64,000 nucleotides of DNA from Polyangiaceae bacterium (GCA_015075635.1 JABTUA010000001.1:372001-436000), one strand, 5' to 3'. Positions 49,339-59,135 are shown, counted from the stretch's first letter. Translations and numbers: made by a program. The notes: a model not told the origin generated them from the sequence alone.

Positions 49339-51876
49339 ATGCGCAGCGCCTTCGTGCTCGCTCTCTTCGCTCTCGGTTGCACCGGCGGCGCAGAGCTGCC
49401 CGAAGCTCAGCGCCCGCAGCGGAAGGCTCCGAATTCCAGTGCGCGCCCGGCTCCGAGCTCCTTCGAGAGCGTGCGCTTCACCAGCGTTCCCGCCGGCACC
49501 TTCGGTCCATACGTCGCGATCACCCCGACCGGCGGCGTCGCGCTCTGGGCGCAGACCGCCGAGAAAGGACGCGCGTGGCTGGGAGTCACCTTCGACGAGC
49601 GGGGCCAACATCGCGGCGGACCGCAGCGCCTCGCGGTCGCGCCCGACGAGGTCGGCCTCGCCGTGGTCGAGCCCGCCGCCGCGGGCTTCACGCTGCTCTG
49701 GACCCGGAGCGACACCGCGGGCACCTTGCTCGAGTCGCTGGAGCTCGACGCGCGGGGCAAGCCGCGAGGTGCGCCGATTCCCCTCGCCGCGATCAAGGGC
49801 GAGGTGGTGTGGATCGATCACGTCTCGACCCCGCGTGGCTCCCTCGCCTTCTGGGGCGTGAAGGGTCCCGGCGGCGCGGATCTGTTCGCAGCGCTGGTGG
49901 GCGGCGAGCGCGTCGAGCCGAAGCCTTTCGCCAGAGGCGTGAGCGCCTGGCAGGCGGCAGCGTTCGGCAGCGGAGCGGCCGTTGGTCTGGTTCGGGACAA
50001 GGGCCAGGTCGAGGTCCAAACATTGGACGAGCACGGCGCGCCCGCGGAGCGAGTGGAGGTCAGCGCCGCGGCGTCGGCGGCCGCAGATCTCGACATGGTG
50101 AGCAGCGAGCGCGGCCTGCTCCTGGCCTGGTCGGATCACGGCAGCGCCGAGTCGCGCGTGGTGTTGGCCCGGCTGGACGGCTCCCGAAACCTGACCTTGC
50201 CGCCCACTCCGCTCGCCGGTGTGCTCGGCGACCAGGTGCTCGTGCGGTTGGTGCCACCGGAGAGCGGTCGCGGCAGCGCGTATCTCGCCTGGGAAAACCT
50301 GCTGGAGCGGCCGGCCGCCGGGCGGGCCATCGTGCTCGCGCCCGTCGCCGCCGACGGCAGCTTGGGAACCGCGCGCACCATCCTCGACCACGCGGCCAGC
50401 GACGGCTCGCTGCCGGAGCTGGCGGCCACGGCGGACGGGCTCGCTGCGCTCACGCTGGCTCGCGCCTGTCGCAAGGGCGAGGACTGCGCGAAGGCGCCGC
50501 TTCTGCCGACCTTCGTGGAGCTCGATGGCGCCCTCGAGGTGAAGGCGTCGGAGCCGCTCGGCATCAGCGCGCTGCGCGGCGAGGTGCCGGACCTGGCGTG
50601 GGGACTCTCGTGCGCGACCAAGCCGTGCCTGGTGATGGCGGCGCAGGCGCTGAGCCCGACGCCGATCTGGGCCGTGAGGGCCACCCCGCGCGCGACGAGC
50701 TTCGTCCCGGCGGCGCGTCGGGCGGAGCGCTCCGGGCCGCCACGCGTGGCGTCCCTCGAGGTCGTGGCCAAGACCGAGCCGCTCGCGGATCTGGCGCTCG
50801 GGCGCCTCGGCTCGACCTCCCTCGCGGCCTGGGTCACCTACTTCGATCCGACCGCACCTTGGGAGAAGCTGACCAAGCCCGCCGCGGATGGTCGGCTGGA
50901 TCCGCCGCGCGCGCTCTTGCAGGTCCGGGCCGGATCGCTGCCGCCGGAGACCATCTCGATCCGCGCGCGCTCGCTCGGAGGCGTCGCCCTCGGCCCGAGC
51001 GCCTCCGGTTCAGCCGAGGCCCTGCTCGCCTGGACGGCCATGGACTTCAAGCTGCCCCAGGTCTTCGTCACCGTGGTGGACGACAAGGCCAAGAAGCTGC
51101 GCCAGCGCATGCTCACCCGCGCGCCCGGCGAGAAGTCGGACGTCGCCGCGACCGGGGTCGGCGACGGCTGGCTGGTCGCCTGGATCGACGAACGCAGCGG
51201 TGATCCGGAGCTCTACGCCGCCCGGGTCAACCGCTTGCTGCAGAACGCAGGCCCGGAGAAGCGCATCACCAGCGCCGCGGGTGGCGCCGCCGAGGTGGCG
51301 CTCTTGCCCCGAGGGCAAGACGCGCTCGTGGCCTGGTCCGACGCTCGGGACAAGGAGCACCCGGGCGTCGGCGACATCTACGTCGCGCTGCTCAAGGGCG
51401 CGGATGCCTCGCTCTTGGGCGCCGAGCAAGTGGTCGCAAAGACTCCGCGTCACTCGCGCTCCCCCGCGCTCAGCGCCCTGGGCAAGGGTGCGTTGCTGGC
51501 ATGGATCGAGGAGAGCGTCTCGGCGAGCGGTGAGCCCGGCGATGCAGAAGCACGCGTCGTCGAGCTCGGCGCCGACGGTCGGCCGGTCGGCTCCTCGGTG
51601 GGTGTATCCGCGAGCGCCGGTCCGCCGGGTGCCGTCGCGGTGGACTGCGAGGACGCGCATTGTCGCGTGCTCCTGCTCGTGCAACGCGAGCGCGGACCGG
51701 AGCTCTGGGTCGCCGACTGGTCGGCTGGCAAGCTGGGCGCTCCGCGGCGCTTGTTGGGCCTCACCTCGGGCGTGCCCCTGACGATCCCCCCCGCCGTGCT
51801 GGGCCCCGAGGTCCTGCTGGCCGATCGCGCCGGCAACCAGGGCCGCGCGCGCCGCCTGTTGGTGGACTGGAAATAA
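49339..51876 (+). CDS. large lipoprotein with beta-propeller-like repeats
   Basis: 845 aa. The lipobox is FALGC. The mature protein has repeated strands of the form LLAWSDHGSAESRVVLARLD, WLVAWIDERSGDPELYAARV and ALVAWSDARDKEHPGVGDIY, spaced about 45-60 residues. This suggests one or two propellers. No catalytic residues are recognised. The stop is followed 2 nt later by a strong terminator. Confidence 0.78.
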   Translation: MRSAFVLALFALGCTGGAELPEAQRPQRKAPNSSARPAPSSFESVRFTSVPAGTFGPYVAITPTGGVALWAQTAEKGRAWLGVTFDERGQHRGGPQRLAVAPDEVGLAVVEPAAAGFTLLWTRSDTAGTLLESLELDARGKPRGAPIPLAAIKGEVVWIDHVSTPRGSLAFWGVKGPGGADLFAALVGGERVEPKPFARGVSAWQAAAFGSGAAVGLVRDKGQVEVQTLDEHGAPAERVEVSAAASAAADLDMVSSERGLLLAWSDHGSAESRVVLARLDGSRNLTLPPTPLAGVLGDQVLVRLVPPESGRGSAYLAWENLLERPAAGRAIVLAPVAADGSLGTARTILDHAASDGSLPELAATADGLAALTLARACRKGEDCAKAPLLPTFVELDGALEVKASEPLGISALRGEVPDLAWGLSCATKPCLVMAAQALSPTPIWAVRATPRATSFVPAARRAERSGPPRVASLEVVAKTEPLADLALGRLGSTSLAAWVTYFDPTAPWEKLTKPAADGRLDPPRALLQVRAGSLPPETISIRARSLGGVALGPSASGSAEALLAWTAMDFKLPQVFVTVVDDKAKKLRQRMLTRAPGEKSDVAATGVGDGWLVAWIDERSGDPELYAARVNRLLQNAGPEKRITSAAGGAAEVALLPRGQDALVAWSDARDKEHPGVGDIYVALLKGADASLLGAEQVVAKTPRHSRSPALSALGKGALLAWIEESVSASGEPGDAEARVVELGADGRPVGSSVGVSASAGPPGAVAVDCEDAHCRVLLLVQRERGPELWVADWSAGKLGAPRRLLGLTSGVPLTIPPAVLGPEVLLADRAGNQGRARRLLVDWK

Positions 51877-51878
51877 AA

Positions 51879-51909
51879 AAAACCCCTGGTGACGAGCACC
51901 AGGGGTTTT
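51879..51909. terminator. bidirectional Rho-independent terminator
   Basis: A perfect 13-bp stem (aaaacccctggtg / caccaggggtttt) with a 5-base loop, an A-tract before it and four T after. It begins 2 nt past the stop at 51876, unusually close. Confidence 0.9.
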
Positions 51910-52156
51910 GGAGACAGCTCTGCGCGGGCGAGAGGAGCCTCACCGCTTCATGAGCGGCGGTCGCGCCTTCTATGCGGTTGGGCGGGCTCGGGAGGAGGGC
52001 GCGCAACGGCTCGTTCTCGATGTTCCACGCAGGACTGATGGTTCGTGATCCCTCGGACACCTCCTTGGCGGTTCACTTGGGTCAACATCGCCGGCGGGGG
52101 ACCTATTCCGAAAAAATTCAGTGCCTGCTTCGGCCCGCGGGCCAGCGCGATCCGCC
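51910..52156. other. noncoding interval, nothing recognised
   Basis: About 250 bp between the terminator and the convergent DUF2330 stop. I see no gene, tRNA or strong hairpin. Confidence 0.4.
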
Positions 52157-54166
52157 TCAATCCGTAGCGAAAACCAGCTCGACCGACACGCTCACGGGGG
52201 CCCGGGTCGGCTTGGGGAAGGTCATGGGGCGCAAGGCGTCGGCGACACAGGTCCCCAGGGCTGGCGCCTGCTTGACGGTCGCCCGGATCCCAGTCGCGAC
52301 CCCCTCCGCGTCGATGCTGAGCTGGAGCAGAACCCGCGGGTTTGGCTGCTGCGCCGCGTGCTTGGCGTGGCAAGCCACCAAGAGCCCGTGGCGCGAGCGG
52401 ATCACTCGCAACACGATCGCCTCCAGCAGGCCATCGGAGACCTTCGGGTTGGCCGTGCGCAGCCGCGGCCGCCGCACGAAGGTGACCCGGCTCCGAGCGC
52501 TGACGAAGCTCCGCGCGACGCGCTGCGCCTCCTCGCTGCGCGCACCGAAGTAGCCGTGCGTGCGCTCCGTGCGCTCACCTCCCTCCGGAGAGAACACGGT
52601 CTCCGAGATGCGCTTCTCGATGCACTCGCGGGTCTTCTTCGGCAGCGGGCCGAGCGCACGAGCCTTCTTGACGGCGCCCTTCGCGTCCAAGTCGGCCTCC
52701 AGCGTCACCACCACGTCCAGCCCCGCGGCGCACTCGCCAGCCAGCTTCAGGGTCTCCGTGAAGGCGCTGTCTTCCTCGTGCTCCGAGGCGCCCAGCCCGC
52801 CCGGCTCCGGCAACGACCAAACCGGCACGTAGCCGTCGAAGCGGTTCGCCAACACGTCCAGGACAGCCTGCCTTCGCGCCTCGGGATCCCGCGGCGCGAT
52901 GAACGCCTCCGGCAGCGCCGCGAACGACGCGCTGGCGGAAGGTGCGGCGAGCGCCGCCGAGGTGCTCGCCGCCGGAGCGGGGGACGGCGCGCCACGCTCG
53001 CAGGCCAACGGAACGGTCCAAAGCAGCACCAGCAGTCCGACCCAGCGCCGGCGACGCAGGCACAAGAGCGCCGCAACGGGCAGCCACCATGCTCCCGCGC
53101 CCGCGCGCGATAGCCCGCAGGACAGCGCGTTCGCGCTCGCGGACGGAGCTGGGACCGCGGCGCTCGGAGCTGCCTCGAGGCGCGCGTCGAGCAGGGGCAG
53201 GAGGCGCGCGCGCGCCGACCGGCAGGCGTCGTCGCAGTCGCTCGACGGCACGAACAGCACGTCCTCCCAGCCGTGGCGCTTCGGCTTGAAGTCCCCGAAG
53301 GTCTGCACGAAGCGGCTGCGCGGCAAGAGGCCCGAGAGCTCCTTGCCCAGGCTCTCTTCCAGCTCTCCGACCGCGGGCACGTAGCGATCGCCCTCGCTGA
53401 AGGGACGGCGCAGGCGCCACTCGGCCTGGTGGGTCACGCCGGCATAGGGAACCACGAGAGCGTCGCTCACCACCCACAGCGACAGCTCGCGGTTCTTCTG
53501 CTCGGGCGCGTCACTGGGCTCGCGGTACGGGTAATACGGCAGCTCGCTCTCGAAGCTGATGCGAAGCGTGCGACTGGTCATCTCCTCGTCGGCATTCGGC
53601 GTGCCGTCGTAGCGCAGCGCGACGAAGTGGAAGCCGAGCCGGATGTAGCCATCCATCCAGGCCTTGCCGGAGTCGCTGGACTTGAAGCCGTGCTTCTCGA
53701 GCCACGCGCCCAGCGCGCTCTCGTCCGTCGCCGTGAGGATGAATGCGGTGAAGTCGCCGACGCGCTTCGTCTCGACGACCTGCACCGGCGGCGGCTTGGC
53801 GCCACGCCCGGCGCCGAGACCCGCGCCGTACCCGACTCCGGAGACGGTGCCGAGCGTGACCCACTGGCTGAGCAGCCGGGAGCCGAAGCTCTTCTCCAGC
53901 GCGTCGAACGGGGACTTCTCGACGCTGTGGACGCTGGGGCGGCTGGGCGTGGGCACCACGAAGCCGAACGCGCCGCCCGCGTGCGCGAAGCGCAGCTCGC
54001 GGACGAAGTGCTGCATCCTGGTGGCGCTGTCCCAGACGATCAGCGTGCGCTCCAGGCCGAGGCGGGGCGGCGCCTTCACCCAGGTGCCGGAGGGAAACGC
54101 GCCGCAGGCACGGGCCGGACGCGGCGCGAGGCACGAGAGGATCAGCAGGAGAACCCAAAGGCGCAT
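52157..54166 (-). CDS. DUF2330 protein fused to a lipoprotein-like second half
   Basis: 669 aa. A signal peptide ending at ARACGAFPS and the ~360-residue body (ERTLIVWDSATRMQHFVREL; FGFVVPTPSRPSVHSVEKS) match DUF2330. Near 345-375 SCGLSRAGAGAWWLPVAALL then CLRRRRW resembles a MYXO-CTERM signal, which should be the end. It continues in frame with GLLVLLWTVPLACERG, a lipobox-like Cys near 389, a disordered spacer and an AgmX/TonB-like C-terminal region (NPRVLLQLSIDAEGVATGI). It looks like two envelope proteins joined; no intervening stop exists. Confidence 0.78.
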   Translation of the reverse strand: MRLWVLLLILSCLAPRPARACGAFPSGTWVKAPPRLGLERTLIVWDSATRMQHFVRELRFAHAGGAFGFVVPTPSRPSVHSVEKSPFDALEKSFGSRLLSQWVTLGTVSGVGYGAGLGAGRGAKPPPVQVVETKRVGDFTAFILTATDESALGAWLEKHGFKSSDSGKAWMDGYIRLGFHFVALRYDGTPNADEEMTSRTLRISFESELPYYPYREPSDAPEQKNRELSLWVVSDALVVPYAGVTHQAEWRLRRPFSEGDRYVPAVGELEESLGKELSGLLPRSRFVQTFGDFKPKRHGWEDVLFVPSSDCDDACRSARARLLPLLDARLEAAPSAAVPAPSASANALSCGLSRAGAGAWWLPVAALLCLRRRRWVGLLVLLWTVPLACERGAPSPAPAASTSAALAAPSASASFAALPEAFIAPRDPEARRQAVLDVLANRFDGYVPVWSLPEPGGLGASEHEEDSAFTETLKLAGECAAGLDVVVTLEADLDAKGAVKKARALGPLPKKTRECIEKRISETVFSPEGGERTERTHGYFGARSEEAQRVARSFVSARSRVTFVRRPRLRTANPKVSDGLLEAIVLRVIRSRHGLLVACHAKHAAQQPNPRVLLQLSIDAEGVATGIRATVKQAPALGTCVADALRPMTFPKPTRAPVSVSVELVFATD

Positions 54167-54172
54167 CCGGTC

Positions 54173-54178
54173 AGGTTA
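54173..54178 (-). promoter_or_regulatory. -10-like TAACCT before the DUF2330 fusion
   Basis: TAACCT lies 6 nt before the ATG at 54166 on the minus strand and shares two base pairs with the opposed TATCCT. Confidence 0.45.
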
Positions 54179-54182
54179 TCCT
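54177..54182 (+). promoter_or_regulatory. -10-like TATCCT before the esterase lipoprotein
   Basis: TATCCT lies 7 nt before ATG 54190; its TA base pairs are shared with the divergent TAACCT. Confidence 0.45.
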
Positions 54183-54189
54183 CTCGGGT

Positions 54190-56586
54190 ATGCGCGGCGT
54201 GGTGCTTTCTGCTTTGCTGGTGTTGGGCATCGTCGCGACGGGCGCTTGCAGCGACGACGAAGAGCGAGGCGCGGCCTCCGGCGGTGCGGCCGGCAGCGGC
54301 GGCACCGAAGCAGGGCTCGGCGGCGCCGCCGGAAGCGCAGGCGACGCGAGCACGCTGCCGCCGAGCCCGCCGGTGAAGGTCGCGATCCCGGCGTGGCGCA
54401 TGGCCATCGTGCAGAGCTCGGCCGACGACACGGTGATCGGCGCGGTCTCGGACGGCTCCTTCAGCATGCCGCCCGTCGGCGAGTACCTGGGCCTGGACTG
54501 GAGCGACGTGGTGCCCGGGGAGAACGGCGAGCTCGTCGACGTCAACGGCGACCTCGCCTACGCGGTCGCACAGGTCCAGGTCCCGGAGGGCCATCACGTG
54601 TTCGCGCGCGGCGACACGGTGGCGAGCTTCCTGGTCGGCAAGAGCTACCGGCAGCCCGGGGACTTCTACGCCTCGCACCAGCTCCGAGTGCCGGTGCTCA
54701 CGCGGGGCAGCCAGGGGCTCGTGGTGGTCCGCACGCTCGGTCGCCGCGGCGCGCCGCAGGTGGAGCTCTGGTCCACCTCCAGCGAGCTCCACCTCAACAC
54801 GGAGGACGCCACCATCCCCGACTTCGTCGCGGGCTCTACCGAGGACCGCCCCGCCGGCGTCGCGGTGTTGAACCTCACCGATCACGCGCTGGCCGACGTG
54901 TCGGCCAAGGTGCTGGAGAGCGAGGACTTCCAGGCCACGAGCGTGCTCCATCCCTACCTCGCCGGCGCCGCGGTCACCCAGCTCTCGTTCGATCTGGTGC
55001 CGAAGCCGACGACCAAGACGGAGCTCACCGCCAAGCTCCGGGTCGAGTCGCCCTCGCTGGCCCACGGCTACGACGCGGAGCTGAAGATCCCGGTGGTGCC
55101 CGACGGCGACCGCTACCGCCGCACGCGCCGCTCCGACGTGGACGGCTCGACCCAGTACTACGCGGTGCTCCAGCCGAAGGGCACGCCCGGCGCCAAGCCT
55201 GGTCTGATCCTCAGCCTGCACGGCGCCGGCGTGGAGGCGAAGGGCCAGGCCGAGGCCTACGGCCCGACCTCGTGGGCCTACCTGATCGCCGCGACCAACC
55301 GCCGGCGCTTCGGCTTCGACTGGGAGGAGTGGGGACGCCTCGACGCGCTCGAGGCCTTCGAGCACGCGCTCGCCACGCTGCCGGTCGATCCGCTGCGAAC
55401 GCACCTGACCGGGCACTCCATGGGCGGGCACGGCAGCTGGCACGTGGGCGTGCACTTCAGCGATCGCTTCGCGGTGATCGGCCCGAGCGCGGGCTGGATC
55501 TCCTTCGACACCTACGGCGGGCAACCGCTCCCGAGCGGGCCCATCGGCCAGGCGCGCGCCGCCAGCAAGACCCTCGACTTCAAGGAGAACCTCGCCAACG
55601 ACGCCGTCTACATCCTGCACGGCAGCGCCGACACCAACGTGCCCGTCTCGCAAGCGCAGACCATGTTCGCGGAGCTCGGCCCGATCGTGAAGGAGCTCAC
55701 GTATCACGAGGAGCCCGGGCAAGATCACTGGTGGGATCTCGATCCCAATGAAGAAGGCGCGGACTGCGTGGACTGGGCGCCGATGATCTCGCTGATGGAG
55801 CAGAAACAGCGTGATCCGACCTGGCTCGACTTCCGCTTCGTGAGCCCGGGTCCCTGGGTCAGCTCGACGCGCAGCTTCGTGAAGGTGCTCTCGGTGACGA
55901 GCCCGATGCAGAACTTCGAGGTCACCTCCAGCGTCAACGGCACCGCGGTGGACCTGGTCACCAAGAACGTGCGCTCGCTCACTCTCGATGCGGCGGCGCT
56001 CGCGACGAAGGGCATCACCAGCGTCAGCGTGGACGGCACCGCTCACGCCGTGGGCGCCAGCCCCATCAGCGTGGGTCCGACCACGGGCAAACGCCCGGAC
56101 CTGTCCGGCCCGCTGAACCAGGTGTTTCAGCGGCCGTTCTGCTTCGTGTGGGACGACGCCGGTTCGATCGTGTACCGCGACTACGTCGCGCTCTTGACCT
56201 CCTGGTGGTCCACCATCGGCAACGGGCACGCCTGCGGGCTCCCGCTCTCGAAGCTCACGCCCGCCCTCGAGGCCGAGCGGAACCTGGTGTTCGTCGGCGT
56301 GGCAGCTCCGGCGGGCCTGCCCATCAGCTGGACCGCGAACGAGATCAGCGTCGGGCAGAAGAAGCTCGGCGACTCGGCCCTGGCCTTCGTGTACCCGAAG
56401 GGCGAACGCCTACGCGCCTACCTCTTCGCCACCGCCGGCAGCGAGCTCTTGCTCCACCGTTACGTGCCGTTCTCGTCGCGGGCAGGCATGCCCGACTACC
56501 TGGTCTTCGACGCAGGTGGCGCGACCGTGGCCGGCTTCTTCGACGCGGAGTGGAAGCTCGACGCCAAGTACGCGACCGGGCTGTAG
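54190..56586 (+). CDS. alpha/beta-hydrolase lipoprotein (esterase/peptidase-like)
   Basis: 798 aa. The lipobox is ATGAC, then a Gly/Ala/Ser spacer. The hydrolase domain lies about 330-520: oxyanion region LILSLHGAGVEA, nucleophile Ser410 in TGHSMGGHGSW, Asp481 in HGSADTNVPVS and His513 in GQDHWWDLD. This is a complete triad of the PHB-depolymerase/prolyl-oligopeptidase-like group. The N-terminal ~300 residues are beta-rich and may bind substrate. Anchored in the envelope; substrate unknown, but the GH31 neighbour hints at polysaccharide side chains (inference). Confidence 0.85.
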   Translation: MRGVVLSALLVLGIVATGACSDDEERGAASGGAAGSGGTEAGLGGAAGSAGDASTLPPSPPVKVAIPAWRMAIVQSSADDTVIGAVSDGSFSMPPVGEYLGLDWSDVVPGENGELVDVNGDLAYAVAQVQVPEGHHVFARGDTVASFLVGKSYRQPGDFYASHQLRVPVLTRGSQGLVVVRTLGRRGAPQVELWSTSSELHLNTEDATIPDFVAGSTEDRPAGVAVLNLTDHALADVSAKVLESEDFQATSVLHPYLAGAAVTQLSFDLVPKPTTKTELTAKLRVESPSLAHGYDAELKIPVVPDGDRYRRTRRSDVDGSTQYYAVLQPKGTPGAKPGLILSLHGAGVEAKGQAEAYGPTSWAYLIAATNRRRFGFDWEEWGRLDALEAFEHALATLPVDPLRTHLTGHSMGGHGSWHVGVHFSDRFAVIGPSAGWISFDTYGGQPLPSGPIGQARAASKTLDFKENLANDAVYILHGSADTNVPVSQAQTMFAELGPIVKELTYHEEPGQDHWWDLDPNEEGADCVDWAPMISLMEQKQRDPTWLDFRFVSPGPWVSSTRSFVKVLSVTSPMQNFEVTSSVNGTAVDLVTKNVRSLTLDAAALATKGITSVSVDGTAHAVGASPISVGPTTGKRPDLSGPLNQVFQRPFCFVWDDAGSIVYRDYVALLTSWWSTIGNGHACGLPLSKLTPALEAERNLVFVGVAAPAGLPISWTANEISVGQKKLGDSALAFVYPKGERLRAYLFATAGSELLLHRYVPFSSRAGMPDYLVFDAGGATVAGFFDAEWKLDAKYATGL

Positions 56587-56594
56587 TCTGGCGC

Positions 56595-59063
56595 TCAGAG
56601 CCTGAGCACCTCCCAGCGCACCCGGCGCTCGGGGCCGCCGCTGACCACCAGGCGCACGTCACCGAAGCTGAGCTCCGACCCGGTAGCGAGACTGGTGCTC
56701 ACCCGCAGGCGCTTCACGTCGCCCTTCTCGTCCGCCGCGAAGCAGCCGGAACAGCTCGCCAGATCGGCCTCTGCGACCTCGACGAGCTTGGCGGGATTGC
56801 CGGAGTCGCTGCCCAGGCGGAACGCCTCGAGCAGCGTGCCGTCCGCCAGCTCGAGGCGCGCCTGCCCGAGCGGGCCGAGCACCACCTTCACGTCCAGGCG
56901 ATCGGCGACGTCGTCGAGACTGACCACGTCCGGATCCGTGGCGGGCGCCAGGGTGTCGATGCTGGGATCGAGCAGCGGCAGGATCTGGTTCTCGACCAAG
57001 AGAAGTGGCAGCTGTCCGAGCGGCGCGGGGATGCTCACGACCTGATCGCCGGTGAAGAGCCGGTAGCTCTCGAAGTGCACGAAGCGACCCGGTGGGAGCC
57101 AGGTCTTCTTCTCCACCACGCCGCGACGCACCACCGGCGAAGTGTACAGGGCCGGCCCCAGGTAGAAGGCGTCGTCTACGGCGCGGGCGGCCGCTGCCTC
57201 CGGGTGCAGCAAGAACGGGTGCAGGGTGAGCGGGCGCCCGCTCGCACTCGCCTCGCGCGCCAGCGTCAGGAAGTACGGCTGAAGCCGGGTGTGCAGGCGC
57301 GAGTAGCGCGCGTACACCTCCGTGGTCTCCGCGTCGCTCCACAGCGTCCACTTGGTCTGCTTGCCCAGCGGGTTCGCGCAGGCGTTCTGTTCCATCATGA
57401 TGGGCGAGACGGCGCCCAGCTCCACCCAGCGCAGGAACACCTCCTTGTCCCGCGGCACGTCGGTGATGCACTTGAAGCCGGTCACGTCGCTGCCCCAGTA
57501 GGGCACGCCGCTCATCGACAGGTTCACGCCGCCGCGCAACGACGACGGCAGGCCCTGGCTCTCGTCGAAGGTCGCCTCGGCGTCGCCTCCCCACACTGCG
57601 GGCACGTACTTCTGCGTGCCGCTGTAGCCGGAGCGCACGAAGAACAGGTAGTCGCCCGGGCGCTCCTTCTCCATCAGATCGTGGGCCGCCTTCGCGGACA
57701 GGACCGGGTACTCGTTGTGGACCTCGTCGCCGCGGCGCCCGTCGTGGAACACGGCGTCGCGCGGCGTGTATTCGCCGAAGTCGTGCATCCAACCGTCGTA
57801 CCCGAGGTCGAGCGTGCGCTTCAGCAGTCCCTGGTACCAGCTGACGGCGGCAGGGTTGGTCAGATCGATCGCCGCGATCGAGAGCAGTTGCCCTGAGATG
57901 AACTCGGTGAGCGTGGGCTCGCCATCCGGACCCTTGACGAAGTAACCTTGGCTCTTGCCGTAGGCGTAGTCCGCGGCGGCGTTCGGGTGGTTCTCGGCGA
58001 CGTACGGGTTGTTGTACGCCATCACCTTGTAACCCGCGGCGTGCGCGGCCTTCGTCCAGTCCGCGAGGGCCTGCTCTTTGCCCTTGTGCGACAGCGCCGG
58101 CAGGAAGTGGACGGCGTCGTCCACGGCGGTGCACGCCACGTCCTTGTCGCGCATCAGCTGCCACTCCAGCACGCCGTCCACCAGCGAGCCCGAGCCGACG
58201 CGGCGGCGCGGTCCGAACACCCACTGCGCGGGCACCGGCGGCCGGCCCGTGTCCTCGGTGTACTGATCGAGGCTCTTCAGCGGATCGGCGTTGACGTAGA
58301 TGGTCGCGTCGAACTGCGTGGTGTTCGCCGCCAGCCGCCAGGCGTCCTCGCGATCGGACGCGAAGTGGAGCTCGGTCCGGTAGGTCGTGTCCGCGTGGAG
58401 CGCGTAGCCGCGGCTCGACAGGAAGAACGCGACCGGAAAGTAGGTCATGCTCGGCCCGTTGGGCCAGGGGTTCTCCGGCCCGATCGGCGTCTTCTCGCCC
58501 TTGCCGAGCGCGCCCTCCTCGGCCCAGCTGTAGATCGGCCAGCCGCGGTGATCGACGCTGCCGAAGCGCTCGCCCATGCCGAAGAAGCTCTCGTCCGGGC
58601 CGGAGCGGAAGCCGAGCGTGGTCTTGTTCAGCTCTCCGGGGTCATCCATCGCGAGCGACAGCCGCACGCGCGCGCCCTCGACGCTCACGCGCAGCGTCAA
58701 ACGCGCGCCGTCGCCCTCGAGGTCCAGGAACGCCCAGCTCTCACCCGACTCGCGCAGCGTCGCGCGGGACACGCTCCGCCAGGGCTCCTCGTTGGCGCGA
58801 TACCCGTCCCAGCCGGGCAGGCTCTGGGCGATGAAGTCCGGGGTGTCGAGCGTCGCCGCGGGGCCACCATAGCCGTCGCGGCCTTCGCCTCGCGTCGTCT
58901 CCAGCACCGTCTTGCCGTCCGCGTCCCGGAGCTCCAGCGAAAACGGCGAGAGCCGGACCTGCACGCTGGCGCCCTCGGAGACGAGAAGCGGGCCCCGGTC
59001 CAGGCGCTCGTCGTCGCAGCCGAGCGAAACCAAGCCGATCGCGAGCACCAAGCAACGCTTCAT
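56595..59063 (-). CDS. GH31 family glycosidase lipoprotein
   Basis: 822 aa. The lipobox is VSLGC. The N-terminal beta-sandwich runs to about 280 and the barrel follows. Asp428 in GYDGWMHDFGEY is the expected nucleophile and Asp494 in YVPAVWGGDAEA the likely acid/base. GVPYWGSDVTGF and FYLGPALYTSPV are also GH31-like. GH31 enzymes cleave alpha-glucosides, alpha-xylosides or sulfoquinovosides; HDFGEY resembles the sulfoquinovosidase/alpha-glucosidase branch but does not fix the substrate. Lipid anchoring suggests envelope action. Confidence 0.87.
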   Translation of the reverse strand: MKRCLVLAIGLVSLGCDDERLDRGPLLVSEGASVQVRLSPFSLELRDADGKTVLETTRGEGRDGYGGPAATLDTPDFIAQSLPGWDGYRANEEPWRSVSRATLRESGESWAFLDLEGDGARLTLRVSVEGARVRLSLAMDDPGELNKTTLGFRSGPDESFFGMGERFGSVDHRGWPIYSWAEEGALGKGEKTPIGPENPWPNGPSMTYFPVAFFLSSRGYALHADTTYRTELHFASDREDAWRLAANTTQFDATIYVNADPLKSLDQYTEDTGRPPVPAQWVFGPRRRVGSGSLVDGVLEWQLMRDKDVACTAVDDAVHFLPALSHKGKEQALADWTKAAHAAGYKVMAYNNPYVAENHPNAAADYAYGKSQGYFVKGPDGEPTLTEFISGQLLSIAAIDLTNPAAVSWYQGLLKRTLDLGYDGWMHDFGEYTPRDAVFHDGRRGDEVHNEYPVLSAKAAHDLMEKERPGDYLFFVRSGYSGTQKYVPAVWGGDAEATFDESQGLPSSLRGGVNLSMSGVPYWGSDVTGFKCITDVPRDKEVFLRWVELGAVSPIMMEQNACANPLGKQTKWTLWSDAETTEVYARYSRLHTRLQPYFLTLAREASASGRPLTLHPFLLHPEAAAARAVDDAFYLGPALYTSPVVRRGVVEKKTWLPPGRFVHFESYRLFTGDQVVSIPAPLGQLPLLLVENQILPLLDPSIDTLAPATDPDVVSLDDVADRLDVKVVLGPLGQARLELADGTLLEAFRLGSDSGNPAKLVEVAEADLASCSGCFAADEKGDVKRLRVSTSLATGSELSFGDVRLVVSGGPERRVRWEVLRL

Positions 59064-59129
59064 GCGCGGAGCCTGGCGCGATCGCCGGGCGGCGTCGAGT
59101 CGATCTGGTCGCTCTCCGGCTGCGGATGG

Positions 59130-59135
59130 TACGCT
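59130..59135 (+). promoter_or_regulatory. -10-like TACGCT before the MopE-like lipoprotein
   Basis: TACGCT lies 7 nt before ATG 59143. Confidence 0.45.

Noticed and set aside
56595..59063. Naming the GH31 protein a sulfoquinovosidase
   Set aside because: DFGEY fits, but I could not identify the sulfonate-binding residues, so the substrate stays open.
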